Shown: one piece after another, positions 30,860 to 41,229 of the stretch
Layout: every line of letters begins with the position of its first letter
How positions within the stretch are numbered: the stretch's first letter is position 1
The notes under the pieces: model-generated
The model's input: the letters and a program-made list of their open reading frames with translations, nothing else
Told to the model about the DNA's origin: nothing
Database searches by the model: none
Translations under genes and position numbers: made by a program
Source: Symsagittifera roscoffensis
Taxonomy: Eukaryota > Xenacoelomorpha > Acoela > Convolutidae
Reading direction: 5' to 3'
Length of the DNA: 64,000 bases
NCBI RefSeq assembly: GCF_963678635.1
Contig: NC_087062.1
Span: forward strand, 51,616,028-51,680,027

Positions 30860-31146
30860 ATAGTTCAACGATTTCGAAGAAGGATTAAATTTTAATAGCG
30901 CGAAATATATTGCGCGATAATTGTCCCAAACTGGCCAAATCGGCGATCTTTAAATCCCTATAACTTCACGAAAAATGATCACAAGTGAAATATTTTTTTA
31001 TTTGAGCTCAAGACAACAATGCCTTTTGAATGGTATAAAAAAGTTCCGCCGAAAATGTGAGTTGAAAAAGCCGAAATTTGTCTGGAGAAAAAAACACCCC
31101 GAGCACAATTATTTCAAAGACGGAGTCTTCGAAAGACGGAATAATA
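30860..31146 (-). mobile_element. Truncated inverted copy of the 546-bp element
   Basis: Minus-strand match to the 5' half: the GCGCGAAATATATTGCGCG palindrome, the AAAAATGATCAC segment, AAGCCGAAATTTGTCTGGAG, CCCCGAGCACAATTATT and the end GTCTTCGAAAGACGG near 31145. It is diverged and lacks the 3' hairpin half. Confidence 0.5.
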
Positions 31147-32796
31147 AGCCAATATTTTAATTGTGAATCGCATGTAGTCACAGAGATAACGGCAAAACCT
31201 CATAGAAAAAAAATTACGTTCTTTTCGTTGGTTGAAAACTAAAAGTTGCAACTTCTTTGTGCCGTGACTGCAGAAAAACTCTCAAGCAACTTTCAGCTTG
31301 TCCGTGCCCTTAGCAACTTATGCCTTCATAGCTTAACATTTAAAAGCTTTAACCCTGCTGGCTTCCTAAATGCCCTCATCTGGAAGGTATTTTGAAATTA
31401 CATCCCGGTATCTAGCCCAAAAAAGGACTAAAACGTGAAGGTTATCCAATTTTTCGTTACTAAGACGTTGAGTATGAGCGTGACATTAGTTTTATTGCGC
31501 TTAGTTGTGCTCGAGCAGGCAATAAAATATCTTTTAAGCAGTTAAAAGAGGTAAATATTTTCTGAATACTGTTCTTTCAACCTAATATCTGTCGGTTTAT
31601 TTATGATTAGTTCTTCTAGATGAGATCTAACTATCATTGAGGTGTTAAGCTGTTACTGCTGTGTGACAATAATTGACAATTTGACAAGTGTGACCTCTTT
31701 GAAAGTCAGTTAGTTGGTGACTGCTAACTGACTTCTAAGTCTTTTCTGACTTGTATATTTCCCTAAATACCTGCCATCCACTTTTTATTCCGATTTAGAG
31801 CCACCAACTTTGAATGCTAAGTCTTCCAGCTTGATTCTACTGCTGTCGGTGCTTTTGATCATGAACCTAGATAAAGGGGGATCTAGTCAGAAAAGTCTTT
31901 TATGGTGCAGGTTAGAGAACATCTAACATACACTCTAATGGGAAATCTAAACAGTGATTCCGCCCTCGAAAAGCTTGCCGTCTGGATGATTAGCAAACAT
32001 ATGATTGGTGATATGTTGCATAGATTTTATGATATATTAATCTGTCGCAAATGGCGGCTTACAGTACACAAACACACCTATCATTATACTGAGACCTCCG
32101 AGACAAAATAGCAGACGACGCTTTAAGTGATCTTTTCTCATGTTTATACCATCCATGCAGACACTTTCGAAAGCGACCCGGAACATTGACGCTCAATTTT
32201 TGCATTCACTAGCAAATTAAATTGACCTCTAGCTGCAAAAAAATAAATCTTTCAACCTTGGCCGTCAATCTAGCTGAAAAACAACATATTCACACAAAAT
32301 CAGGATTAAACCCCAGTAACTAATTCTTAGCCCAAAAAACCTGGGAGCTTGAAATTATCAGGTAGCTCAAAAAGTCTCATCTTGAATTATATCATCCATT
32401 TTTTACCTATTTCTCCTTTCTTACTTTACAAAAAGAAAGCTCATGCACAGACCGCTATAAGGGATACTTAGAGCTGAGTCTGAGATGGGGAGGGAAAACT
32501 GTCACGGAGGATAATAATGATGAATGAATGTTTAATTAAAACAAACACTTTCTTGCATTTGAATTAGATGGAAAATGAAAAGACCCGAATACCTATAAAA
32601 CCAGAAAGAAATGAGAACACGAAATTATCTTAGATGTTCAAAACTTTGGTTGTCCTAATGAGAAAAGTGATTGCAGTAAAACTTGAATGACTAGTAAGGA
32701 GTCGAAAAAAAGCAGTTTTTACGTCTTAAAAAGTACTTTAAGAATGTTTTCTCGCGGCTCAATGAGTTTTGAAAAGCAAATACACAAAGCTTCATT
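31147..32796. other. Non-coding DNA
   Basis: No gene or clear repeat seen. The open frames here are short and without recognisable domains. Confidence 0.5.
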
Positions 32797-34372
32797 TTTC
32801 ATGAAAACTTTTTATACCTATTTTTTTGTTGATTTTTTTTACTTTCTCTATCGATTACGAGCGGGAAAAAAATCTTTTTGTCTAGTTCCTTGGCGACAGG
32901 TTTCTGTAGTGTCCAAACTTTTTTTATTATAATTATTTTCGTGAAAACTAACTTTCTCAAGTGTTAATTATTTGTAGGATTCGGAGGACACAAAGAAATC
33001 CTGATGCATTTTTGGTCTATACAAGTACATGGAACTTGGATTGAAATAAATTGAATTCAGATTCATGAATTTTTTTATGCCTATTTTTTTGTTGATTTTC
33101 TTTATTTTCTCTATTGATTACGAGCGGGAAAAAAATCTTTTTGTCTAGTTCCTTGGCGACAGGTTTCTGTAGTGTCCAAACTTTTTTATTATAATTGTTT
33201 TCGGGAAATCTAACTTTCTCAAGTGTTAATTATTTGTAAGATTCGGAGGACACAAAGAAATCCTGATGCATTTTTGGTCTATACAAGTACATGGAACTTG
33301 GATTGAAATAAATTGAATTCAGATTCATGAATTTTTTTATGCCGATTTTTTTGTTGACTTTCTTTATTTTCTCTATTGATTACGAGCGAGAAAAAAAATC
33401 TTTTTGTCTAGTTCCTTGGCGACAGGTTTCTGTAGTGTCCAAAATTTTTTTATTATAATTGTTTTCGTGAAATCTAACTTTCTCAAGTGTTAATTATTTG
33501 TAGGATTCGGAGGACACAAAGAAATCCTGATGCATTTTTGGTCTATACAAGTACATGGAACTTGGATTGAAATAAATTGAATTCAGATTCATGAATTTTT
33601 TTATGCCTATTTTTTTGTTGATTTTCTTTATTTTCTCTATTGATTACGAGCGGGAAAAAAATCTTTTTGTCTAGTTCCTTGGCGACAGGTTTCTGTAGTG
33701 TCCAAACTTTTTTATTATAATTGTTTTCGGGAAATCTAACTTTCTCAAGTGTTAATTATTTGTAAGATTCGGAGGACACAAAGAAATCCTGATGCATTTT
33801 TGGTCTATACAAGTACATGGAACTTGGATTGAAATAAATTGAATTCAGATTCATGAATTTTTTTATGCCGATTTTTTTGTTGACTTTCTTTATTTTCTCT
33901 ATTGATTACGAGCGAGAAAAAAAATCTTTTTGTCTAGTTCCTTGGCGACAGGTTTCTGTAGTGTCCAAAATTTTTTTATTATAATTGTTTTCGTGAAATC
34001 TAACTTTCTCAAGTGTTAATTATTTGTAGGATTCGGAGGACACAAAGAAATCCTGATGCATTTTTGGTCTATACAAGTACATGGAACTTGGATTGAAATA
34101 AATTGAATTCAGATTCATGAATTTTTTTATGCCTATTTCTTGTTAATTTTCTTTATTTTCTCTATTGATTACGAGCGGGAAAAAATCTTTTTATCTAGTT
34201 CCTTGGCGACAGGCTTCTGTAGTGCCAGACTTTTTTTATTATAATTGTTTTCGTGAAATCTAACTTTCTCAAGTGTTAATTATTTGTAGGATTCGGAGGA
34301 CACAAAGAAATCCTGATGCATTTTTGGTCTATACAAGTACATGGAACTTGGATTGAAATAAATTGAATTCAG
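32797..34372. repeat. Satellite array, six ~262-bp units with dimeric higher-order pattern
   Basis: Unit starts (ATTCATGAA) at about 32797 (diverged first unit), 33061, 33323, 33587, 33849 and 34113, ending at 34372. Spacings are 262, 264, 262, 264 and 260. Units 2 and 4 share variants (ATGCCTATTTTTTTG, TTTTCGGGAAATC, TTTGTAAGATTC) and units 3 and 5 share others (ATGCCGATTT, GAGCGAGAAAAAAAA, TTTTCGTGAAATC), so 33061-33586 and 33587-34112 form a repeated 526-bp dimer. The first and last units are more diverged, as expected at array edges. No coding potential. Confidence 0.9.
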
Positions 34373-35109
34373 ATTCATGAATATGGTGGCTGTTTGCCAA
34401 AAACAACCGTGACATAGTCAAGAAAAGAAACATTGAGACTCAGTAATGGATTTCGGGGACGCCCAATCGCCCTCAGGAAAGAGTTCGTGTTTTGCTGACC
34501 AACCCTATAGTTTTTATAAAAGCGCAGTGGTGCCAAGATGTACCAATAATGAAGGAGAGCGCGCGCCAAAAACAACACGTTTCTTTCGACTCAAAACCTT
34601 CCAAAAAATGCATAAAATTGCTGAGACTTGAAAAACACGGACATCTTTTCAACATTTCTTTTTGCTTCATATTAAATAATTTGAACACATTATACCATAT
34701 CGTTTTTTGAAGACCTTCAAAAGGATTAAATAGCAATACTTTTTTATAAGAAGTCTCGGATCTAGGATTTCTCGAGCTATCTAAAAAAAACTTTGTTGAC
34801 CTTATTTTGGCAAAACTCTGGGATTGGTTGTTCAAAAATGGATTTTGTAAAATGGTACCAAAGCAGGGACCCGAGGTAGAAACCTGAGGGGCTGTTGCCC
34901 TCCCATTACATATGCTACAGAGCAAAATATTTTATGCACAAGAATCATCCAGCCATGAAATTTTTCGTCGCTTAGTTTCTGCAGACTATTTCTGAAAATG
35001 GTCAATTTTCTAGAAAAAAAAGAAAGCTGATAGTTAGTTTTGGAGTTCATGTTTTTGTGTCAGATAAAGGTAAGAAGCATCGGGGTGATTGCTGATGATT
35101 TCTGTTTAG
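34373..35109. other. Non-coding DNA upstream of receptor exon 2 (intronic)
   Basis: No exon seen. The region ends in a good 3' splice site: a branch-like GCTGATG and TTTCTGTTTAG with AG at 35108-35109. The antisense frames here have no recognisable domains. Confidence 0.55.
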
Positions 35110-36098
35110 CTAACATCACGGAGGACAATGGAGATGATGAGGAGTCTTTGCTGATCAGTGGGCGCACACCCAGCCCCATGTGGTATCCTGACACTTACTT
35201 CCAACTAGTGCACTCTCTCCTCTACAGCGAGGAGGAACAATCGGTCCAGTTCCTCCCAAACGGCTTCGTCGAGCTCATCCAGAAGGTGCGTCTCGTCACT
35301 CCATGCACTCCAAACGTCCATCTCTTCCCATTCGACGTCGTCCAGTGCAGTCTGCAGATGTCCAGTTTTGGCAATCCAATCCAGAATGTGAACTACTCCT
35401 GGGACTCCGAGAGAACCCCTGGAGGCGTGTTCGTCGACCCCAAGAACAATGACGCCGACCACCTCGGCTTTGACATCCTACCGACTGGACATGTGGCGTT
35501 CAACTGCGAATACGGGCCAGACACTTTCTCCTGCTTCACTGCCACCATCTCTCTCAAACGGTACTATTCGGCATACGTGTTGCAGATCTACGTGCCCGCA
35601 TTCCTACTAGTAATCCTCAGCTGGCTCACTTTCTGGGTGAACATCCAAGCCACACCTGCCAGAGCCAGTCTGAGTGTCACTACAGTTCTATCCATGCTCA
35701 CTCTCACCTCACGCAGCTCCGCCGAGAACCAGAAGCACGTGAGTGGAAAGGTGACGGCATTGGATGTCTACATCTACGTCTGCTTCATTTTCGTCATCCT
35801 CGCAATGCTAGAGTTCTCGCTGAGTGACTTTGCGGCCTCACATGCTGCTAAAAGGAACAAGCAAACCCACCACACCCTGCTGGTCAACAATTCCAGCAAT
35901 CACCAGCACAAGACCACACCCAGAACCAGCAGCACTCACTGGATCCGCTCACTCGTCACAGACGGGGAAAACGTGAACAAAGTGGCGCGCGTGGTTCTTC
36001 CAATCGCTTTCTCGGTGTTCAACGCCATTTACTGGGCTGTTTTGACTGTAGGCGTAGCGAGACAAACCCACCATGAAATAACTCATATTGTAGCATAG
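35110..36098 (+). CDS. Cys-loop ligand-gated anion channel, last exon (binding domain end, M1-M4)
   Basis: From acceptor TTTCTGTTTAG/CT to TAG 36096-36098, about 329 codons; the upstream ATG at 35040 lies in the intron. In order: MWYPDTYF at 35178 (WxPDxF motif); the signature Cys loop, Cys codons at 35304 and 35346 with 13 residues between and FPFD inside; a second pair at 35505 and 35532 (8 residues between), as in glycine/glutamate/histamine-gated chloride channels; M1 at about 35570-35640; PAR at 35655-35663, then M2 with SVTTVLSMLTL; M3 at about 35763-35825; a short His/Thr-rich loop; M4 at about 35982-36050. The PAR motif indicates anion selectivity; the ligand cannot be told. The first two bases complete the codon left open by the exon at 20991-21288, which supplies the missing N-terminus but lies on the opposite strand. 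Confidence 0.9.
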
Positions 36099-36599
36099 CT
36101 AACCGAGCATTTCTCATAAGCATCCCATGCCGAAGTTTCTCAGATTAAAAAATTATCCTATTTTAATAACCATTTGCATTTTAGAAGAAGAGCAAACGGA
36201 TTAACTTCCACAGTGATTATGTCGCATACAACTCCACCAAAAAAAATTCCGCAAAGTAATTGCAAAAAAACCTTATTATTTTCCTACTTAATTTTTAGAA
36301 AAAATATATATTTTTTCTCCATGTAATCCCAATAAAATCTGTTTTAAAACACATTCTCACACTCTGTGATGAGATGATTTCTAATGTTCAATGAAAAAAT
36401 TTTGGTGCCAAGGTTATTTCTAATAAAACAAATCTTGGACTGAAATAAACTCTTAAACTATACGTAATCGATAGGTGGAGAAATAGGTTAAAAACAGTAC
36501 ATTCGAAAAAATTCGACAGTGGAGAAACTCAAAAGTGCATAATATGCTTGGTGTGGTTTTTTGCTCAGTCAATTTTCGGCGACCGAAATAATAGTCTTT
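36099..36599 (+). other. Receptor 3' flank with candidate polyadenylation signals
   Basis: AT-rich sequence following the receptor stop. AATAAA occurs near 36331 (CCCAATAAAATC) and 36443; either could end the transcript. Nothing else seen. Confidence 0.4.
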
Positions 36600-37330
36600 A
36601 ACAAATAAATTTTATGCCCCATTGAAGATATCGAATCCCTGAAGTCAAATTCAAAAAGGTTTTTACCTTCGGTTTTTTTGCAAATTTCGGGAGTTTGAAA
36701 ATTGCTAATTTGACCATGCTCTAGACTAATTAATGCGCACTTTCAAATTTTTATCCAAAATTCTTTGTAGTTTTTCCCAAAAATCTAATCGATATGGATT
36801 AAGAGACAGTCAAAACGTTCAGGACTTTGACCTGATATACCAGCAGTCTTGTTTCCTTAGGATAAGGGAGCTTAGAATTAGTGGAAGGTGAGGCACTGCC
36901 GGGAACACAACATTCAGGTTTGCCAATTCTAGATTGGAAGTAAAAATTTGCAAGTAGAACCAAATAGGCTTTTTTGTTTAATCTCTTGTTCCGACTTTTG
37001 ACTACTTTTTTTTGATAATATCCTCCTCACACGCAATTTTGACAAAATTAAAAAAACTGATTTGTATCAGGGTAATGCCTTGAAAGTTCCGACCGCCTTC
37101 TAGTCTCTATAGAGCAGTGTTTGCATTAAAAAACTGATGATTTTTTCAAAAATTGTGAAAAAAAAATTTCAAATTTTTTTTGAAAAATCAACCACAAAAT
37201 GTTATATATAGTACAAAAAAAAACTTTTTTTGATAATATATAAAAATCCTGTCAAAAATGGCAAGTTAAAAAGTCCAAATTTGTCTATTTGTCTGGAGAA
37301 AAAACCAACCCGAGTACAAATATTCCGCAC
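36600..37330. repeat. Decayed copies and fragments of the 546-bp element family
   Basis: A degraded plus-strand 3' half ends near 36852 with GACCTGATATACCAGCAGTCTTGTT. A new 5' start GTTCCGACTTTTGACTAC is at 36988, and a minus-strand 5' part occupies about 37230-37330 (AAGTTAAAAAGTCCAAATTTGTC, CCGAGTACAAATATTCCG). All are older than the 26.8 and 28.5 kb copies. Confidence 0.45.
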
Positions 37331-37498
37331 TTTCTAGGAAACTTGGAGCCTAATAATGCAAAATTTGCAAGAAGCAATTTTCATCATTTCTAGTCACAAT
37401 AATTTTCCCCACTGGATTAGAGTTTATTTAAATTAAAGTGAATTTCAAAACTTTTCTAATTCATGATTGTTTTTTTTTCAGCCAAATATTCAGCCTAA

Positions 37499-37690
37499 CC
37501 CGGGTTGACAAAAGTTGCTTATCATACAATTCCATACTATGGAAAAAATGCTTATCATACGATTCCGTTCAATTCCATAGAAAACAAATCGTATGAAAGT
37601 CACATGATAACCATTTTTTCCACACAATGGAATTGTATGATAGCATTTTGTTTCCATTAAATGGAATTGTATGATAGGTGTTTTTGCCCT
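37499..37690. repeat. Foldback element, CCCGGGTTGAC family
   Basis: Starts CCCGGGTTGACAAAAGTTGC, then ATCATACAATTCCAT at 37521 and its exact inverse ATGGAATTGTATGAT at 37627 and 37661, with further TCATACGATTCC/ATCGTATGA pairs between. The strand can fold into alternative hairpins. Same start as 22572 and 25367. Confidence 0.5.
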
Positions 37691-38390
37691 AAACCAAAAA
37701 GTTGTTTTTTCTTTCTAATTTTGTTTTTTGAAACATTTTGGGTTCTGTTTGCAACTGAACCCAAATGACAAAAACCTTGGTTACTCAAAGCAACAAAGGT
37801 TCGACGTTCTTGCTTTTACAATGCATAGAAAACGACCTGAATTGTCTTCGAGCTGACTTTCACAAATGATATAACAAAAGTAACAAACTTTTAATTTTTG
37901 GGAAAAATTTTCAATGATGATTAATTTAATTTTTTGCATTTTCAAATTATCAGACATTGATCAGGGCGTACTTAAACACGCCTTGCAAAAGAAATAGGAA
38001 TTTTCAGCGTTTTTGAAAAAACATTTTGAAGTGAAAAGAAAAAAAGCCAATATTATCGTATCCAGGACTACGTTATGCACACAAAAAATTAAATTTTGCA
38101 GGCAAAAATTTTTTTCGGAAAAGGTTTAATTGCAAAGAAAACTCGATTTGCGGTTGAAAAAAAAAAACAAAAAAAAATTTGGGCAAGTTTCAAATTTACT
38201 TCAAAGTTTTTCTGTCGCGGCTAAAAGTTTGTTTATCGAAAAAATGATTATCATTTCATTTTCATAGAATGGAAATCGTGTGATAAACATTTTCGTCAAA
38301 AATGAAGAAAAAAATGGGCCCACTTGATCTAATTTAATCATAAAACGAATCAAGCTCGAAAAAAAAATTCAATGAAAACAAACACTTATC
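37691..38390. other. Non-coding DNA left of element 2
   Basis: No gene seen. A GGAAATCGTGTGATAAACAT segment near 38270 echoes the preceding foldback family. The bases directly before the 5' LTR are ACTTATC; the target-site duplication cannot be checked because the 3' end of element 2 is lost. Confidence 0.45.
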
Positions 38391-38801
38391 TGGAACCAGA
38401 TATAAACTATATTTATTATTTGGTTATAAATTGTATATTTTATCTCTATAAAATATTTAATATTAACCAATCACGATCCATCTAACTAACAACCCACTTA
38501 TTTGTAAGTGCTGAAATTACTTGTAATTTGAGCACCAGAGAGATTTGAATTAAACTTAGAAATTAGTTACCTCTCCAAGAGAACTTTAGCAATCGCAATG
38601 AGCCAGTATACTCTAGATCTATTGAGCCTAGCAGAGACTAGTTAAACACCCTGAGACTAGCAGATATAAGAGTAAGATTAGGATCGGTATTAGATTAAGA
38701 AGTTGCACGAATCTATCCAGGCCGAAAATAAGATAGCGTGACGAGCAGACGGTGTACCCTATCCGAAATTACTCTATGAGTTATACCTCGAACGTAACTC
38801 A
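38391..38801 (+). repeat. 5' LTR of element 2
   Basis: TGGAACC...GTAACTCA, 411 bp, TG...CA ends, aligned with the element 1 LTR at 12761-13170. Contains a TATA box (TATAAAATAT, 38447-38456), the LTR hairpin at 38508-38535 (one mismatch), and at the place of the AATAAA signal of element 1 the changed AATGAG near 38599. Confidence 0.85.
38447..38456 (+). promoter_or_regulatory. TATA box of the 5' LTR promoter
   Basis: TATAAAATAT preceded by TCTC. The 3' LTR keeps it at 61175-61184. Its place upstream of the hairpin fits a U3 promoter with the hairpin in R. Confidence 0.5.
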
Positions 38802-38803
38802 TC

Positions 38804-38820
38804 TGGTGCGACCATAAGTC
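38804..38820 (+). other. Primer binding site
   Basis: TGGTGCGACCATAAGTC starts two bases after the LTR end. TGG pairs with the CCA end of a tRNA and the rest should match its 3' acceptor and T arm. I cannot assign the tRNA without a tRNA set from the species. Confidence 0.5.
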
Positions 38821-40113
38821 TCGATCAAGATTTTAAAAAACAAATTAGTTTAGAACTAACAGATAGATTAGAATTAGACAAAAAAATATATTATCAAAAA
38901 TGTTACATGATAATAATCTAATTGAAAAGTCTTTACGACTCAATAGATCAGAACCGCTATTCCGCACAATAATAGAAATACCAGGCATTGGAAGAAGACC
39001 TCGGACAAGAGACGATCTACGACTACGAAGGAACTTACCATTAAGTTTCATGGTCGTAGGGCAAAGCCAGACCAAACTTTTATATTTAGGATTTTATTAA
39101 CAAAAAATTTAGATTTTCATTTGCAAACATAGAAACCTTAAAGAAAAATCTTCAAAGATTACTACAGGCGCTAAATCCTATTTACTATTGTACAAAAACG
39201 ATTTATAAAAACATCTCAATTAGTTTCCTCTAAATCTGCAGTAAAATTAAAAAAGATATCCGAAAAATATATTTATTGACAGAAAAAATAAAAAATTAGT
39301 TGACATGATCATTAATTATTAATATATACAAATCATCCTGGCATCCCCTGCTTCATCACTTAAACATAATATCAATCATTTAAACCACTAATATCATCAA
39401 ACACTAAAAATTTTATCAAATAAAATTAAATTATCTTTAACACCTTATCTAAATTTTTATCATTCTTTCATCTCAACTTATTCAATCTTAAACTAGATCA
39501 TCAAGGCTTCCCTTGGATCTCCATTGAAAATTAAATTAAATCCAATTTATATCATTAAACCTTATATCCTGATCATCAAGGCCTATCCTTGGATCAAAAA
39601 GAACAATTTTGTTCTCCCCCACCCAATAATAAAGTGTCTAACGACCTCAAACGTCGATTCACAACCCAACTCTTTTTAAAGACCCAGGAATAATAGAAAA
39701 TTTTTCAAACACACTAACTACTCAAATTAAGCTAAACAGTGAAAAACTTCGGTTATTCGTCCTTCACTTAATCACCCCTCTTACCTGACCCAGGCTAAAC
39801 CTTAAAATTCGTAAGTATTAATTTAGTTTCTAACGAACTACCTGTGTTCTAATTATACCTGAACCTCGTGGATTGATTTACTATTCTCCAACCCTTGAAC
39901 ACAATCACTACCCCTAAGTAAGATTAAGTAAGTTAACACCTCAACTTAGAATAGCCACGAGAAAGTAAAAATCATTGTTCGGAATCGATATATGCTTTTC
40001 TCTCCAACCCTACATAAAAGACCCAAGTTAGGCTAACCAAAAAATCGTAAGGATTAACAGTCTAGGATTTTAAAATCACTAACAACAACCTTGCACCCTT
40101 CATCCTAAACCTT
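38821..40113 (+). other. Leader region of element 2
   Basis: About 1.3 kb, A/T-rich, mostly without coding signal. A 66-codon frame at 38900-39100 directly after the primer binding site is rich in Arg and Leu; its status is unknown with a single copy. Repeated phrases (GGATCATCAAGGCTTCCCTTGGATC near 39490 and GATCATCAAGGCCTATCCTTGGATC near 39570; TAAGTATTAATTTAG and TAAGGATTAACAG) could be structured leader elements or packaging signals. Confidence 0.4.
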
Positions 40114-40500
40114 ATGTCACTGAACAATTTAGGAAATAAACAAACAACCGTACTACACAATTGTAAAATAAATAACGAAACATACGATCTTGTAATTACA
40201 CCGCATAAACAAACAATCGGATATATTCGCACAAAACGTCAAACAATAAAAAGAAAGTTTTTAAGTAAGCAAAGACAAATTACACGAAAAAGATTTTCAA
40301 AGCGTAGAAACGCAGTCTCTGAATCAGAAGTCAGCGATTTAGATGCACTCTACAAACTAAAAGATACAGTAAATAAAAATCACCCAGTTCATGGTCAATT
40401 ATACTTTTCCGATTCAGAAGCTACATCACATTCATCAAAACAAGGAAAAAGAAGAATAAAAAAGATAAACAAAAATAAACCAGTACGTTTTCACAGTTGA
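40114..40500 (+). CDS. Basic 128-codon leader ORF ahead of gag (element 2)
   Basis: ATG 40114 to TGA 40498-40500. Strongly basic, with clusters KRQTIKRKFLSKQRQITRKR and KQGKRRIKKINKNK resembling nuclear-localisation or RNA-binding stretches, and a Ser/Glu/Asp-rich middle (SESEVSDLDAL). Element 1 has no counterpart in the window, so conservation cannot be tested. It is intact while the surrounding gag is riddled with lesions, which argues weakly for a real gene. It is in a different frame from the gag ATG at 40556. It could be an RNA-binding accessory protein or a separated first exon of gag; unknown. Confidence 0.45.
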   Translation: MSLNNLGNKQTTVLHNCKINNETYDLVITPHKQTIGYIRTKRQTIKRKFLSKQRQITRKRFSKRRNAVSESEVSDLDALYKLKDTVNKNHPVHGQLYFSDSEATSHSSKQGKRRIKKINKNKPVRFHS

Positions 40501-41229
40501 AACCAACCAATCAGACACATTGAACATTACGCACTGACAGTCATAAAACGAAAAAATGAGTCAAAGCTCAAGTGACAAAAGTCCAGAAGACGACTCTGTT
40601 TTCCCATTTATCATCATTTCACTCACTGAAGACAGAGGACAAACACAATTTTTGTCATAATCTAATCGCAAATATACTTGAACAAGGAATTAGCCCAAGT
40701 AAAGCAGAATTCCCAGAAATGAAAATCAAAAGACAAATTGTCGATCATGACAAAAAAGGAATATGTAACTTAACACAACAATATGGAATTTACACCATAG
40801 AACTCAGTACAACAAGAAACTTCCATGGCAAATATGTTATCCAAACAGATGATGTCGATATAGAATTTTCAAAAGTATTCACAGAATACATTAAAACATA
40901 CAACATCAAAATTCACAGAGAGCAAATTCAATTTTCACTAACGATGTTTTTGCAATAATATATAACTATTTATCTATTGTAGAAAAAACAGAAACCGAAA
41001 GCACATCACCGGTTCAAACATCAAGACACTCAAATATAAGAAATGAAATTGCCGCATTCTCAGCATTTTTAAACACAATCCGCAAAAAATTTTTCAAATA
41101 ACGAAGTTTCAACAAATGTTAAACACGATTTACAAAAAATTTCAGCCTGGTTTATAATTGACTATTTTACCCACAATATAGATTTAATTGCACAAGCAAG
41201 AAAAAATTTTAGACCCCAGAGTAAATAAG

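Noticed and set aside
32797-34372. CRISPR-like regular repeats
   Set aside because: Units of ~262 bp are joined head to tail without spacers; this is a satellite, in an animal genome.
34473-34925. 150-codon minus-strand frame left of the receptor exon
   Set aside because: No domain, no splice context, overlapping open frames on the plus strand; lies in the predicted intron.
35040-35109. ATG 35040 as the start of the receptor protein
   Set aside because: The codons before 35110 match nothing in the family, no signal peptide follows, and a good splice acceptor sits at 35109.
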